NCBI RefSeq assembly: GCF_000297095.1
Contig: NZ_AEEA01000113.1
Location: forward strand, 50,881 to 114,880
Reading direction: 5' to 3'
From: Treponema primitia ZAS-1
GTDB lineage: Bacteria > Spirochaetota > Spirochaetia > Treponematales > Breznakiellaceae
Length of the DNA stretch: 64,000 nucleotides
This document shows, piece by piece, positions 33,315 to 42,947 of this stretch. Both the position numbers and the translations under genes were made by a program. The notes beneath the pieces were generated by a model, which was not told where the DNA came from, searched no databases, and saw only the letters and a list, made by a program, of their open reading frames with translations. Numbering within the stretch: position 1 is the stretch's first letter; every line of letters begins with the position of its first letter.

Positions 33315-35147
33315 ATGTTTTTAAAGAAAAATTGGAGTTGGGTATTCAACCTTGCACTTGCACTGAGTATCCTTATGCTTATTGCCTGTCCCATGGAAAG
33401 CGACGATGATGATATCCCTCTTCCCGCCCCGGGATCCATCCAGATAACGGCGAATGATGGAGCCCTGGTATTACAATGGACCAGGGTTGCCGCTGCTGGG
33501 GGTGTTGATCCCACCTATAAAATATTCATAAGTGAGTCCAATAATAGCTTAGAGGCAGTCGAGATATTTCCCACTGACGGCAGCGGCGGGTCGCTGGTAA
33601 AATACACCATTAGTGAGCTTGAAAATCACAAGACCTATTATATCTGGGTAAAGGCTGCATATGCAGGACTTGGGGAATCAGATTTCACCGGCGTGTATCA
33701 AGGAACACCCATTCCACCGCCGGCCAACCCCGGTACCTTGACCGTTGCACCCTATGAGGAAATGCTTGGGGTAAGCTGGGTTGCGGTAACAGACGCGTCT
33801 TTCTATGAGGTATATTACAAAGCGGGCGGGGCAGGGGAAACACCGCCTACAGATGCAACCATGGAAACCGTAGCCGAACCAACGGTGATGATTGAGGAAT
33901 TAGACAATGGTACAAGTTATACGGTATGGGTTAGGGCCGGGAATACCGCCGGTAATTCCGCCGGATACGCCACCGCCGCGGGAACGCCCGTAGTTCCTAC
34001 TACACCGCCGACGGCAGACAAGAAACCCGAAACCCCCACCGTTGTTCCGGGAAATGCAAAATTAACCTTGAAATGGACTCCTGTTTCCGATGTCCCCAGT
34101 TATAAATTGTACTACGGAACCACCAATGATTTCTCCCAAGCGACACCGGTTGAAAAACCTATCCTCCCAAAGGCATCGCCAGTGAGCGGTGATATTACCG
34201 GCCTCGTCAACGGCACATCCTACTATGTATGGGTCCAGTCCTGGAATTCTGCTAGTACTAAAGATAATTCACCGGTCAGCGACCCTGCGAGCGGAATTCC
34301 CCAAGCGAAAGCTGCAATTGATTACAGTAACACAACATTTAGTTTAGGCAGCGCTGGCGCCGAGTTTGTCTATGCCCAGACTCTTCCCCCCAGCGTCTTT
34401 AATCCGACCGGAAGGCCCAATTCGGACCGTATGACCCGGGTACAGGAGACCGGTTTAGGTAATCTGTTTACCGATGGCGCTGCATGGTATATCAGGGATA
34501 AATATCCTGAGCAAAACATTAGCTTTGTATTCCTCCATGGGGCCTACATAGACAATGTACTTCCGGCCGGGGATATTACCGTGGGCAGTCTTTCGGCTAT
34601 AGTCCGAACGGCTGACAGGGAAGATAAATTCGTGCTCCTCTCCCTGACTGGGGCTCAGCTCAAAGCCTTCTTCGACGAGGTGGCCGATGTAGTACACAGC
34701 GGCAGGGGCGGACCTTCGAACACCGCTTTCTTCGGCAATGTTTCCAGCGAAGTACACTACACCCTCCAGTATCGTAAACCGCCGGAACTAACACAGGCGA
34801 TAATCGACGGAACAGAAGCAAAATACAGCGATATGGACACTTCGCCGTATACGAGGGGGCGCATAAAAGCCGGTACCCTCAAGATAAACGGAGTGGATAT
34901 TGATGATACAAAAACTTACCGTATCTGTACCACCGAGACGCTTGCCACCGGGGCATTTTTTGATACCCTGTTAGATGGTATAAATAAAGTGGTGACCGAT
35001 GACATCTTCTGGCACGGAGTAGCGGAATATATCTACGATCAGGGTGCGGATCTTATTCCACTGGTTGATGGCCGTATTGTGATCGAAGGGGGAGTTCCCC
35101 TTCCATCGCCCTGGGTAGCGGGTGACTGGATTTATACTGAGGAGTGA
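33315..35147 (+). CDS. Lipoprotein with three FN3 domains and a 5'-nucleotidase C-terminal domain
   Basis: A 610-residue lipoprotein: signal peptide and lipobox LIAC with Cys25, then an acidic linker. Three fibronectin type III repeats follow (about 39-135, 140-225, 240-330), each with a YxxYxxxxxxxx ... Y.VWV pattern. The last 250 residues match the substrate-binding 5'_nucleotid_C domain (LGNLFTDGAAWYI, FVFLHGAYIDNVLPAGDITVG, LSLTGAQLKAFFD, YRICTTETLATG). The catalytic metallophosphoesterase domain is absent, so it should bind but not hydrolyse. It heads an operon with a TonB receptor, suggesting a surface ligand-capture role. The start follows TGGAGG. Confidence 0.82.
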   Translation: MFLKKNWSWVFNLALALSILMLIACPMESDDDDIPLPAPGSIQITANDGALVLQWTRVAAAGGVDPTYKIFISESNNSLEAVEIFPTDGSGGSLVKYTISELENHKTYYIWVKAAYAGLGESDFTGVYQGTPIPPPANPGTLTVAPYEEMLGVSWVAVTDASFYEVYYKAGGAGETPPTDATMETVAEPTVMIEELDNGTSYTVWVRAGNTAGNSAGYATAAGTPVVPTTPPTADKKPETPTVVPGNAKLTLKWTPVSDVPSYKLYYGTTNDFSQATPVEKPILPKASPVSGDITGLVNGTSYYVWVQSWNSASTKDNSPVSDPASGIPQAKAAIDYSNTTFSLGSAGAEFVYAQTLPPSVFNPTGRPNSDRMTRVQETGLGNLFTDGAAWYIRDKYPEQNISFVFLHGAYIDNVLPAGDITVGSLSAIVRTADREDKFVLLSLTGAQLKAFFDEVADVVHSGRGGPSNTAFFGNVSSEVHYTLQYRKPPELTQAIIDGTEAKYSDMDTSPYTRGRIKAGTLKINGVDIDDTKTYRICTTETLATGAFFDTLLDGINKVVTDDIFWHGVAEYIYDQGADLIPLVDGRIVIEGGVPLPSPWVAGDWIYTEE

Positions 35148-37258
35148 TGAATCACCCCTATCCTGCAGCAGTATTACTGCTGGCCCTTGTCTTAGCCTGG
35201 ACGCCGGAACTTACCGGCGCCCAGGAAGCGGCGGCGGATACTTCGTCCGTTTCCATGGAAGCGGACGAAGCTTTGCCTGAGGACACCGAAGTATTCCGCC
35301 TGCCCGAAGCGGGGGTAAATGCCAACCAGGACACCCCCGAACTGATTACCCGGGAAGAGATGGACCGGGATGACGTCAATGATCTTTGGGAGGCGGTGCG
35401 GTACACCCCGGGGGTGATCCTTTCCGGGGGCGGCCGACGCAACGATTCTAACTTTTCGGTTCGGGGTTTTGGTTCGGACAGTGTTCCTGTCTTCGTGGAC
35501 GGAATAGTCATGGCCAATCCTTACCGGGGAGAAGGGGATGGCGCCCGTTTCCTTACTGGGGATATGGAAAGCATCGAAATAGAAAAGGGGTACAGCTCGG
35601 AACTCCTGGGGGCAAATACCCTGGGGGGAGCGGTGCTTCTCCGTACCGCGAAACCCAAAAAACCCTTTGAAGCTTCCCTTAAAACCAGCTTTGATTTTGA
35701 CAGCATCCTGCATTATGCGGACGCAACCCATGTGGTAAGCGCCGGAACTAAGCTGGAGTATTTTTACGCCAAGGCGGTATTCCAATACCGGGATGTGGAT
35801 CATTACAGGCTTCCTGAAGATTTTGAGCCCACAACGGACAACCCCCAGGAAAAGGGGGACCGGCTCTGGTCCGATTCCGACGATTTAAAGCTTACCCTTA
35901 TGGCGGGGACAACCCCCATACCGGATCTTGATATTTGGCTTGCCTATGTGTATCAGGACTCGGATAAGGGGCTTTCTCCTCCGGATACCAATCTTCGGGA
36001 TTACGCTATCTGGGAATGGCCGGTATGGAAGCGGCACAGCGTTTCTCTCAACAGCATCTTTGCTGCCGGTCCCCTCTCCTTCAGTGCCCTGGCGTACTTT
36101 GATAAATACGATAACCGTCTGGATGAATACTATACCTTGAAGGCTTGGCAGCGGGGTATCCATGCACCCCATTCGGATTACGATGAATATTCCACCGGCG
36201 GCCGTCTTACAGGAACATGGGAAATAAATAGCTGGAACACCCTTCAGGGAGCGCTTACGTATAAAAAAGAAGATCACCTAGGACTGCGGGGCAGTTACAA
36301 GAATGAGGATGATCTGACCGAGGAGATGCATGTTAATGAAGATACCTGGTCGGTGGGTATGGAGCACGCGATAAACCCCTGGGATCCCCTGACGGTGAAA
36401 GCCGGGTTCGGATTTGACGCACTCATCCCCAATGAATACTGGAATGAAGAAAATGAATACTTAAAACTTCTGGATGCCAGTTATTTTATTGTTAAGACCC
36501 AAGATAAGTTTCTCTATACCTGGCAGGCCGGGGCTTTTTATAAGATCACCGGGGATCACGAACTACGACTGACCTATGCCCGGAAAAATCACTTTCCCAA
36601 TATGTCCCAGCGCTATTCAACCCGGTTCGGATCGGCCATGCCAAATCCAAACCTGGGACCGGAAATCGCCAATCACTTTGAGCTGGGTTACCGGGGGTAT
36701 TTCGGCGGCATCGGAGACTTCATTTACGCCCTTACCGTGAATGCCGCCCTGTACTACAGTGTTATTACCGGAAAAATTGTAACCGTTGGATGGCCGAACC
36801 CGCATCACCCCAGCGCATCCGTGGATATTTCCCGAAACCTGGATTCAACTGCTTTCTGGGGGTTCGAGTTGGCCCCTGAAATAAGTTTAAAAAAATTCCT
36901 GAGTACCGGCATGAGCTTCTCATGGAACCAGAACACCATCAATCACAGCCAAGCCGGCATTAAGGTCCTGCCCTATTACCCGGAAATTACCTTGAACGGG
37001 TATATGGTGATCAAACCCCTGGAAGTGCTTTCGATTATTCCCCGGGTAGAATATACGGGTTCCCGTTTTGCCAACACCGAGGGATTTGAAAAACTGGAGG
37101 CCTATTTCCTCGCCCACCTCAAGGTAAGCTATGACTTTGGTAAATATATTACCGCCTCCGTAGGGGTGGAAAATATTTTTGACAAATACTACGAAATCAG
37201 GCAATATGCTCCGATGGCAGGACGGAGCTTTAATATCTCTCTAACTGCCCGTTACTAG
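35147..37258 (+). CDS. TonB-dependent outer-membrane receptor
   Basis: A 703-residue receptor with a signal peptide (PAAVLLLALVLAWTPELTGA), a plug domain (ELITREEMDRDDVNDLWEAVR, VRGFGSDSVPVFVDGI, EIEKGYSSELLGANTLGGAVLL) and a 22-strand-type barrel ending in a terminal aromatic (SLTARY). Its ATG overlaps the preceding stop (TGATG) with GAGGAG upstream. It would move a large chelate, for example a metallophore complex or corrinoid, into the periplasm at the expense of TonB energy. FecBCD-type import genes follow directly. The ligand is not evident. Confidence 0.92.
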   Translation: MNHPYPAAVLLLALVLAWTPELTGAQEAAADTSSVSMEADEALPEDTEVFRLPEAGVNANQDTPELITREEMDRDDVNDLWEAVRYTPGVILSGGGRRNDSNFSVRGFGSDSVPVFVDGIVMANPYRGEGDGARFLTGDMESIEIEKGYSSELLGANTLGGAVLLRTAKPKKPFEASLKTSFDFDSILHYADATHVVSAGTKLEYFYAKAVFQYRDVDHYRLPEDFEPTTDNPQEKGDRLWSDSDDLKLTLMAGTTPIPDLDIWLAYVYQDSDKGLSPPDTNLRDYAIWEWPVWKRHSVSLNSIFAAGPLSFSALAYFDKYDNRLDEYYTLKAWQRGIHAPHSDYDEYSTGGRLTGTWEINSWNTLQGALTYKKEDHLGLRGSYKNEDDLTEEMHVNEDTWSVGMEHAINPWDPLTVKAGFGFDALIPNEYWNEENEYLKLLDASYFIVKTQDKFLYTWQAGAFYKITGDHELRLTYARKNHFPNMSQRYSTRFGSAMPNPNLGPEIANHFELGYRGYFGGIGDFIYALTVNAALYYSVITGKIVTVGWPNPHHPSASVDISRNLDSTAFWGFELAPEISLKKFLSTGMSFSWNQNTINHSQAGIKVLPYYPEITLNGYMVIKPLEVLSIIPRVEYTGSRFANTEGFEKLEAYFLAHLKVSYDFGKYITASVGVENIFDKYYEIRQYAPMAGRSFNISLTARY

Positions 37259-37295
37259 AAAGTTAGTCCATTGATCAAACCATAGGAGGAATTAT

Positions 37296-38369
37296 ATGGA
37301 AAAAGTGTCTATCCCAAATCCGGGATTATTCAAACGAACAATTGCGCTGTTTTTTGCATTATTTTTCTTGGCCGCAGCCGCATACGCTTCTCCCGCCGCA
37401 GAAAGCAAGGGATTAGCCGAAACGGGCCGGGACTCCGGTATATTTGCCCCAACAGAGAAAATATACGGTCCTAATTTTACCGATAACTTTATTCTCTACA
37501 TTATGGATCCCGACCGGCTTGCGGGGTGGAGCGGCAGGCTCATGGATCACGAAAAACGGTATATCCCCGAACAATATCAGCAGCTGCCGGTATTCGGCGG
37601 CTGGTGGGGCGGCGGGATTCCCGATAGGGAACTCCTGTTACGGGAGGGGGTAAAAAGGGCTCTGATAACCAGCCCAAACCCGGAAATCGTGGATTCACGG
37701 GCGGCGGATTTGGAACAGCTCGGTATCAGGATACTGAGCCTCAAGGCTGCCGAACTGAAGGACTATATCACGGTACTGCGCGATCTGGGCCGTGAGATGG
37801 GTATACCGGAACGGGGGGAAGAGCTGGCCCGTTACGGCGAGGATGCCCTGGCGAAGGTTACCGCCTGGACAAGCGGTCTTAGTGAGTCTGAGAAACCACG
37901 GGTTTACATTGCCCATGGGCCGGTCGGCCTTGCAACCATGCAGGCCCGGGATCTGCTTGAACTTGCGGGGGGCAGAAACGCTATCGATTTTGGTGGTCTG
38001 CAATCCTGGCCTACCATGACCTTTGAACAGGTTATGGAGCTTGACCCCGATGTGATCCTGGTGTCGAACCCTGATGGGGCAAGAAATGTCAGCGCCGATC
38101 CGAAATGGAAAACCCTCAGGGCCTACAAGGAAGGCAGACTGTATATCGTACCCCTGGGGCCCTTCGGCTGGATGCATATGCCTGAGGTGACCCGTTTTAT
38201 CGGCGCCCAGTGGCTTGCGTGGAAACTACACCCTGACCGGTGTGACCTGGACATACGGGCTGAAACCAAACGTTTTACGGATCTGTTCATGCACACCAAT
38301 CTTACCGAAGCCCAGATAGACGATATACTGTCCTCGGGGCTGTCCGGAAACATGGTAAAGGAAAACTGA
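37296..38369 (+). CDS. Periplasmic binding protein of FecB/BtuF type
   Basis: A 357-residue class III binding protein (two lobes joined by a helix), with a signal peptide ending around YASPAAES. Family segments include GIPDRELLLREGVKRALI and the C-terminal lobe MTFEQVMELDPDVILVSNPDG. It would hand a metal chelate or corrinoid to the FecCD permease encoded next. GGAGG precedes ATG 37296. A second, divergent paralogue lies at 41848-42939. Confidence 0.9.
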   Translation: MEKVSIPNPGLFKRTIALFFALFFLAAAAYASPAAESKGLAETGRDSGIFAPTEKIYGPNFTDNFILYIMDPDRLAGWSGRLMDHEKRYIPEQYQQLPVFGGWWGGGIPDRELLLREGVKRALITSPNPEIVDSRAADLEQLGIRILSLKAAELKDYITVLRDLGREMGIPERGEELARYGEDALAKVTAWTSGLSESEKPRVYIAHGPVGLATMQARDLLELAGGRNAIDFGGLQSWPTMTFEQVMELDPDVILVSNPDGARNVSADPKWKTLRAYKEGRLYIVPLGPFGWMHMPEVTRFIGAQWLAWKLHPDRCDLDIRAETKRFTDLFMHTNLTEAQIDDILSSGLSGNMVKEN

Positions 38370-38378
38370 CGGCAGGGT

Positions 38379-39425
38379 ATGAATATCATTAAAAAATACC
38401 CCCTGCCTATTATGTCCGCAGTTCTGACAGCATTGGTGTTGGTTAGTTTTGTGGTTGGGCGGTATCATGTTACCCTGGGAGAAATACTTCAAACCGCGGT
38501 TATCGAAATTATGAATAGGTTCTTTACGCTGTTTAATATAGGCAGCGTTACGGAACTGAGCGACAGGCAGCGGGAGATACTGTTTCTGATGGGGGATATC
38601 CGTCTGCCCCGCATACTGGCAGCGGTACTGGTCGGCGCGGCCCTCGCTTCTTCGGGGGCGGTGTATCAGGCCATGTTTGTAAACCCCCTTGTCTCACCGG
38701 GAATACTGGGGGTGCTTGCGGGGGCGTCCTTTGGAGCTGCCCTGGGGATCGTGATCATACGATCCTGGCTTGCCACCCAGATTCTGGCTTTTGTCTTTGC
38801 CTGCGTAGCAGTTGCCCTGTCGATACTCCTTTCATTGTTCTTTCCCCGATCATCCCTGCTGGTCCTTATCCTGGGGGGTATGATATCAAGCGCCTTTTTT
38901 ACGGCCCTGTCATCATTGTTAAAATACATTGCGGATCCCACGAATCAGCTTCCGGCCCTGGTCTACTGGCTTATGGGAACCTTTGCAAATGTAAATAACC
39001 GGGATCTGATACGGGTTGGGCCCATCCTGCTTATCTCGATAGTTATCCTCTGCGCCCGGGGCAAACTGTTGAATGCCCTGAGTCTTGGGGACGAAGAAGC
39101 GATGGCGCTTGGTATTTCGGTAAAACGCAAACGGATTGAACTGATAGCCCTTTCCACCCTGGCCAGCGCCTGTACCGTAGCTATCGCCGGTACCATAGGA
39201 TGGATAGGCCTGGTGGTACCCCACATGGTACGTTTTGTCGTGGGGCCGGATAACCGCCGGCTGCTCCCTTTGACGGCCGTATCCGGCGCATGTTATATGC
39301 TCTTTACGGATATGCTGGTACGGGCCGCCTTTACGGTGGAAATCCCCATAGGGATCGTTACTTCCCTGGTAAGCCTGCCCATCTTTGTCTATGCCCTGTA
39401 TCAAAACAAAGGGAGGTGGAGTTAA
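38379..39425 (+). CDS. FecCD-family ABC permease
   Basis: A 348-residue permease with about ten hydrophobic helices. It shows the family's RLPRILAAVLVGAALASSGA and GLVVPHMVRFVVGPDNRRLLP motifs, the latter forming the ATPase contact. It functions as a homodimer in the inner membrane. Its TAA overlaps the next ATG by one base. Confidence 0.93.
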   Translation: MNIIKKYPLPIMSAVLTALVLVSFVVGRYHVTLGEILQTAVIEIMNRFFTLFNIGSVTELSDRQREILFLMGDIRLPRILAAVLVGAALASSGAVYQAMFVNPLVSPGILGVLAGASFGAALGIVIIRSWLATQILAFVFACVAVALSILLSLFFPRSSLLVLILGGMISSAFFTALSSLLKYIADPTNQLPALVYWLMGTFANVNNRDLIRVGPILLISIVILCARGKLLNALSLGDEEAMALGISVKRKRIELIALSTLASACTVAIAGTIGWIGLVVPHMVRFVVGPDNRRLLPLTAVSGACYMLFTDMLVRAAFTVEIPIGIVTSLVSLPIFVYALYQNKGRWS

Positions 39426-40168
39426 TGATAACCGTACAAAACCTTTCTTTCAGCTATCTGAAAAACAAGCCGATCATTGAGGACATATCCTTTACCGCCG
39501 GTAAGGGGGAGATCATCAATATCCTGGGGCCCAACGGCTGCGGAAAAACTACGCTTCTAAAAATCATGCTGGGGTTTATGCCTACGGCGAGGAATATGAT
39601 TTCCATCGACGGCACAGACATTAGGGATATAAACCGCTCTCGGATGGCAAAAATTTTTTCCTATGTACCCCAACTGCATCTTGGGGTGTTTTCTTACCCC
39701 GTGCTTGATGTGGTACTTATGGGCAGGGTGAGCATGAGTCCCTGGTATAAATACAATGATGAAGATTATCGTATCGCCCATGAGGCGCTTGAAAAGATGG
39801 GGTTAACAGAATACTCCCAGCGTTTATACCTGCACCTTTCAGGTGGTGAGCGCCAACTCGTACTGATTGCCCGGGCGCTTGCCCAGGGGGCACAGTATTT
39901 TATTATGGATGAACCGGTATCGGGGCTTGATTATGGAAACCAGTTTCTCCTTTTGCAGGTAATACGGGATCTTGCGGAGCAGGGACAGTCCATCATTCTT
40001 ACCACCCATCATCCCGAACACGCCTTGTTTCTGGGAGGCCGGGCGCTGTTGATCAAGCATGGCCGGGTTATGGCGGATGGCCCCACCCGGGAAGTTATCA
40101 ATACCGATAGTATCTGTGCGCTTTACAATATGCCCAGGGAACTTTTAAAGGATATTTGGCCGAACTAA
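39425..40168 (+). CDS. FecE-family ABC ATPase
   Basis: A 247-residue ATPase with Walker A GPNGCGKTT (35-43), signature LSGGERQ, Walker B YFIMDEP and H-loop TTHHPEH. It completes the first FecBCD-type importer. GGAGG eight bases upstream supports ATG 39425, although the frame is open earlier. Its last 24 bases overlap the convergent DUF364 gene. Confidence 0.94.
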   Translation: MITVQNLSFSYLKNKPIIEDISFTAGKGEIINILGPNGCGKTTLLKIMLGFMPTARNMISIDGTDIRDINRSRMAKIFSYVPQLHLGVFSYPVLDVVLMGRVSMSPWYKYNDEDYRIAHEALEKMGLTEYSQRLYLHLSGGERQLVLIARALAQGAQYFIMDEPVSGLDYGNQFLLLQVIRDLAEQGQSIILTTHHPEHALFLGGRALLIKHGRVMADGPTREVINTDSICALYNMPRELLKDIWPN

Positions 40169-40918
40169 ACTTACCCGTCGTCCCGCGTCAAAGATAACCC
40201 CCTCCCTTTTTCCGGTAATCACCTCCCGGCATAAATCCGGGTCAGTTATCACCAGGCCCTGGAGGTCCCGTACCCCGAAGTCAAAGAGCAGGGGCGAAAG
40301 GGACGTTGTCGGGCCTGCCAGGATCATCCCCTGACGGCGGGAAAGTTCCAGAAGCCGGGGCAGGGTCTTATTGACCAGGGTAACCCCGGTGGCAAAGACA
40401 AAATCCTGGAGGGGAATGATGAATTCACAGGCTGAATCGGGATAATCCCCGGGACCGGGCCGTTTTTCCAGGATAGACAGCTCGCAAATCGGCCCCAGGG
40501 TTTGCTCCAGGTGCATGAAATGGCCGACCACCACAACTTTTTTGCCTACTACCCGATCTTTCCAGGCATCAAAGGCGTTAATATCATCTTCAGCAAGGGC
40601 CAGGGCGACCTTTTCATGCTCCGGGGAGTTCCAGTACGCGTTAATTGCCGCCACACCCAGGCTTGCTTCGGCAAGATTCCAGGATTTAGCCGCCACCGCC
40701 AGGTCCCGCAGGGCCATGCCCTGGCAGGAATTGGGAAGGGCCCGGGGGCGGGTTTCGCTATTCACCGTATGGCTGAGGTTCATAGCCAGCCCGACCCGGC
40801 TCCCGGAGCGGACATAGGCCCAGTGTTCCCCCGTAATTGTCTCATCGACAATAAATTCCGGGGGTATTGCCTGTATCAGGGCATCGTAGAGTGCCCAGGG
40901 ATTTGTATTTTCCGCCAT
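40145..40918 (-). CDS. DUF4213/DUF364 putative heavy-metal-handling protein
   Basis: A 257-residue cytoplasmic protein. The N-terminal DUF4213 half includes GEHWAYVRSGSRVGLAMN; the DUF364 Rossmann-like half has KVVVVGHFMHLEQ, ELSILEKRPGPGDYP, DFVFATGVTLVNKTL and LAGPTTSLSPLLFDFG. Solved members have a PLP-synthase-like and a Rossmann-like fold, and the family is named for putative heavy-metal chelation. It sits between the two FecBCD systems, reinforcing a metal-uptake theme. The ATG has AGGAAGG nine bases upstream. Confidence 0.85.
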   Translation of the reverse strand: MAENTNPWALYDALIQAIPPEFIVDETITGEHWAYVRSGSRVGLAMNLSHTVNSETRPRALPNSCQGMALRDLAVAAKSWNLAEASLGVAAINAYWNSPEHEKVALALAEDDINAFDAWKDRVVGKKVVVVGHFMHLEQTLGPICELSILEKRPGPGDYPDSACEFIIPLQDFVFATGVTLVNKTLPRLLELSRRQGMILAGPTTSLSPLLFDFGVRDLQGLVITDPDLCREVITGKREGVIFDAGRRVSLVRPNIL

Positions 40919-40965
40919 TTTATGTACCTTCCTAAACCCATTAGTTCATGGAAGAATAGCTTACA

Positions 40966-41023
40966 CGAAATAACTAAACAAGTAAATACAATGCATAACA
41001 AGATAAAACCAAATATTATTTCG
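40966..41023. promoter_or_regulatory. Inverted CGAAATAA pair upstream of the DUF364 gene
   Basis: CGAAATAA at 40966-40973 and its exact inverse TTATTTCG at 41016-41023, the latter joined to AAAACCAAATA (41005-41015). The same words occur at 33181-33201 in the TonB-receptor promoter region. Candidate shared operator. Confidence 0.4.
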
Positions 41024-41041
41024 AGCTAATCTAGCCATATA

Positions 41042-41722
41042 TTAGTGCAGCCGGAACGCCACGGGTATAACCAGCCGGGCTGGAGCCGGGGGCTGCCGAA
41101 AGGGGGCGGCGGCGTAGATGGTTGCCTCTGCGGCGCTATCAAGAAGCTCCGAACCGCTGCTTACAATTACCGTAACCCCGCTTACCCTGCCGTCTTCGTG
41201 GATGGTAAAGGCTAGTTCCGCCGTCCCCTGGATGCCGGCACGCCGCGCTTGGGATGGGTACACCAGCTTATCCCGGATGCGGCGTTGGATATAACTGTAG
41301 TTGCGGTCAACATAGGCTGCGATTTGGGCGGAAATTTCTCCGGAGGGGGAACCGGCGGACTGAAAAGTCGGGGCGGCCGCAGCATAGCTTGGCTGGGGTG
41401 TGATAAACGCCGTAAGAATAGGTTTGTCTTCCAGGGGGATAAAATTTTCCGCAGGAGAATTGGCGGAAAACTCCACAACCGATTCTTCAATAGACTCTTC
41501 AATCAAAGGCGCCGGGGGTATTTCCGGCGCGGGCGGCGGCGCTTCCGGAAGGGTGGGTTCCACAAGGACAAGATTAACCAAGGAAAAGGGCTCCGCAGAC
41601 TGTTTCTGCTTCAATACCGGGGAAACCTGCATGGAAAATACCGAAAAGACGAAAAAAATCAGCCCATGAATGACCAAGGAGGCACAGATCATCAGGGACA
41701 ACATGTTTCGGTTTCTTTTCAT
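41042..41722 (-). CDS. tonB: Energy-transducing protein TonB
   Basis: A 226-residue TonB: one N-terminal membrane helix (LSLMICASLVIHGLIFFVFSVF), a Pro/Glu-rich spacer (PTLPEAPPPAPEIPPAP) and a C-terminal TonB domain with YPSQARRAGIQGTAELAF and VTVIVSSGSELLDSAA. It links proton-motive force to the receptor at 35147-37258. No ExbB/ExbD genes lie in the window. Confidence 0.92.
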   Translation of the reverse strand: MKRNRNMLSLMICASLVIHGLIFFVFSVFSMQVSPVLKQKQSAEPFSLVNLVLVEPTLPEAPPPAPEIPPAPLIEESIEESVVEFSANSPAENFIPLEDKPILTAFITPQPSYAAAAPTFQSAGSPSGEISAQIAAYVDRNYSYIQRRIRDKLVYPSQARRAGIQGTAELAFTIHEDGRVSGVTVIVSSGSELLDSAAEATIYAAAPFRQPPAPARLVIPVAFRLH

Positions 41723-41813
41723 GGAAAGACCATTTTACTCTCCAGGGAGACCGCCGTCAATGATAGATATCAACAAGGACCAACTCAACCAAACAATACC
41801 GGTTAATTTGTCA

Positions 41814-41841
41814 TTGACAGTCAGGTTTTGGCCGATATAAT
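41814..41841 (+). promoter_or_regulatory. Consensus promoter of the second FecBCD operon
   Basis: Perfect TTGACA at 41814-41819, a 16-base spacer, perfect TATAAT at 41836-41841. The start codon A is at 41848, where transcription itself should begin, so the transcript is probably leaderless. Confidence 0.8.
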
Positions 41842-41847
41842 AGGTTT

Positions 41848-42939
41848 ATGAAATACAATGCTAGTCAATATCGCTCTATGCTTTGTGGTATACTGCTCCT
41901 CGGGTTCAGCCTTCAACTGAACGCTGCGCCCCGGAAGGATGTCGCGATAACCCAGCCATCAAGGACCGTATCCTTTACGGACTCCAGCGGGAGAACCCTG
42001 GAGATTCCGGCGAATATCACCAGAGTTTCCCCCTCGGGCAGCCTGGCCCAGATGTTCCTCCTGGCAATTGCGCCGGATCTGATCTGTACGGTTTCATCGG
42101 CCTATTCTCCGGCCCAGGCGGAGTTCGTGCCGGATTACCTCATGAACCTGCCTGTGGTGGGTCAGTTCTACGGGTCCCGGGATCTCAACCCCGAGGAAAT
42201 TGCCCGGATAGGGCCGGACCTGATTATCGATATCGGTGAGCCAAAGGATACCATTGCCCAGGATATGGACGACATTACCCAGTCCATTGCTATTCCTGCC
42301 ATCCATATTACCGCTACCCTCAGAACCACCCCCCAGGCGTTCCGTACCCTGGGCCGACTCCTTGGTAGGGAGGAACAGGGGGAAAAACTTGCCCTTTTTT
42401 GCGAGAAAGCCCTTGCCCAGGTTGAGGATGTGGTGACCAAGGCGGGGAATAATAAAAAAGAGGTACTCTACTGCCTGGGGCCCGGGGGGATTAATGTGCT
42501 TGCCGCCGGGTCATTTCATACGGAAATTCTGGACTGGATCGCCAATAATAAGGCGGTGGTAGATAATCCCAGCTCCCGGGGGAGTGGTAACGAAACCAAT
42601 TTGGAACAGATACTGCTCTGGGATCCCGAGTTGATCATCTTTGGTCCGGACAGTGTATACCCTTCTGTTGGGACGGACCCCACCTGGAAGCAACTCCGGG
42701 CTATCCGTACCGGGGCCTACTACGAAGTTCCCCAGGGGCCCTATAACTGGATGGGTAGCCCACCGTCCATAAACCGTTACATGGGTATGCTTTGGCTGGG
42801 GAAAATTCTTTACCCCCAATACGCCCAATACGACCTGTACACCGAAACTGCGGAATACTACCGGCTGTTTTATGGCCGGGAACTTAGCCGGGAACGGTAT
42901 GAGCTGCTGACGGCAAACAGTATCGGTCCGGGCAAATAG
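41848..42939 (+). CDS. Periplasmic binding protein of FecB/BtuF type, second copy
   Basis: A 363-residue class III binding protein. The signal peptide (SMLCGILLLGFSLQLNAA) precedes the mature start; VSFTDSSGRTLEIP and GSLAQMFLLAIAPDLI are typical N-lobe segments and NLEQILLWDPELIIFGPDS the C-lobe one. It forms an operon with the next two genes. ATG 41848 has no Shine-Dalgarno sequence and lies at the predicted transcription start. An internal ATG at 41878 also lacks one and would still leave a signal peptide. Confidence 0.9.
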   Translation: MKYNASQYRSMLCGILLLGFSLQLNAAPRKDVAITQPSRTVSFTDSSGRTLEIPANITRVSPSGSLAQMFLLAIAPDLICTVSSAYSPAQAEFVPDYLMNLPVVGQFYGSRDLNPEEIARIGPDLIIDIGEPKDTIAQDMDDITQSIAIPAIHITATLRTTPQAFRTLGRLLGREEQGEKLALFCEKALAQVEDVVTKAGNNKKEVLYCLGPGGINVLAAGSFHTEILDWIANNKAVVDNPSSRGSGNETNLEQILLWDPELIIFGPDSVYPSVGTDPTWKQLRAIRTGAYYEVPQGPYNWMGSPPSINRYMGMLWLGKILYPQYAQYDLYTETAEYYRLFYGRELSRERYELLTANSIGPGK

Positions 42940-42947
42940 GCCGCCGT

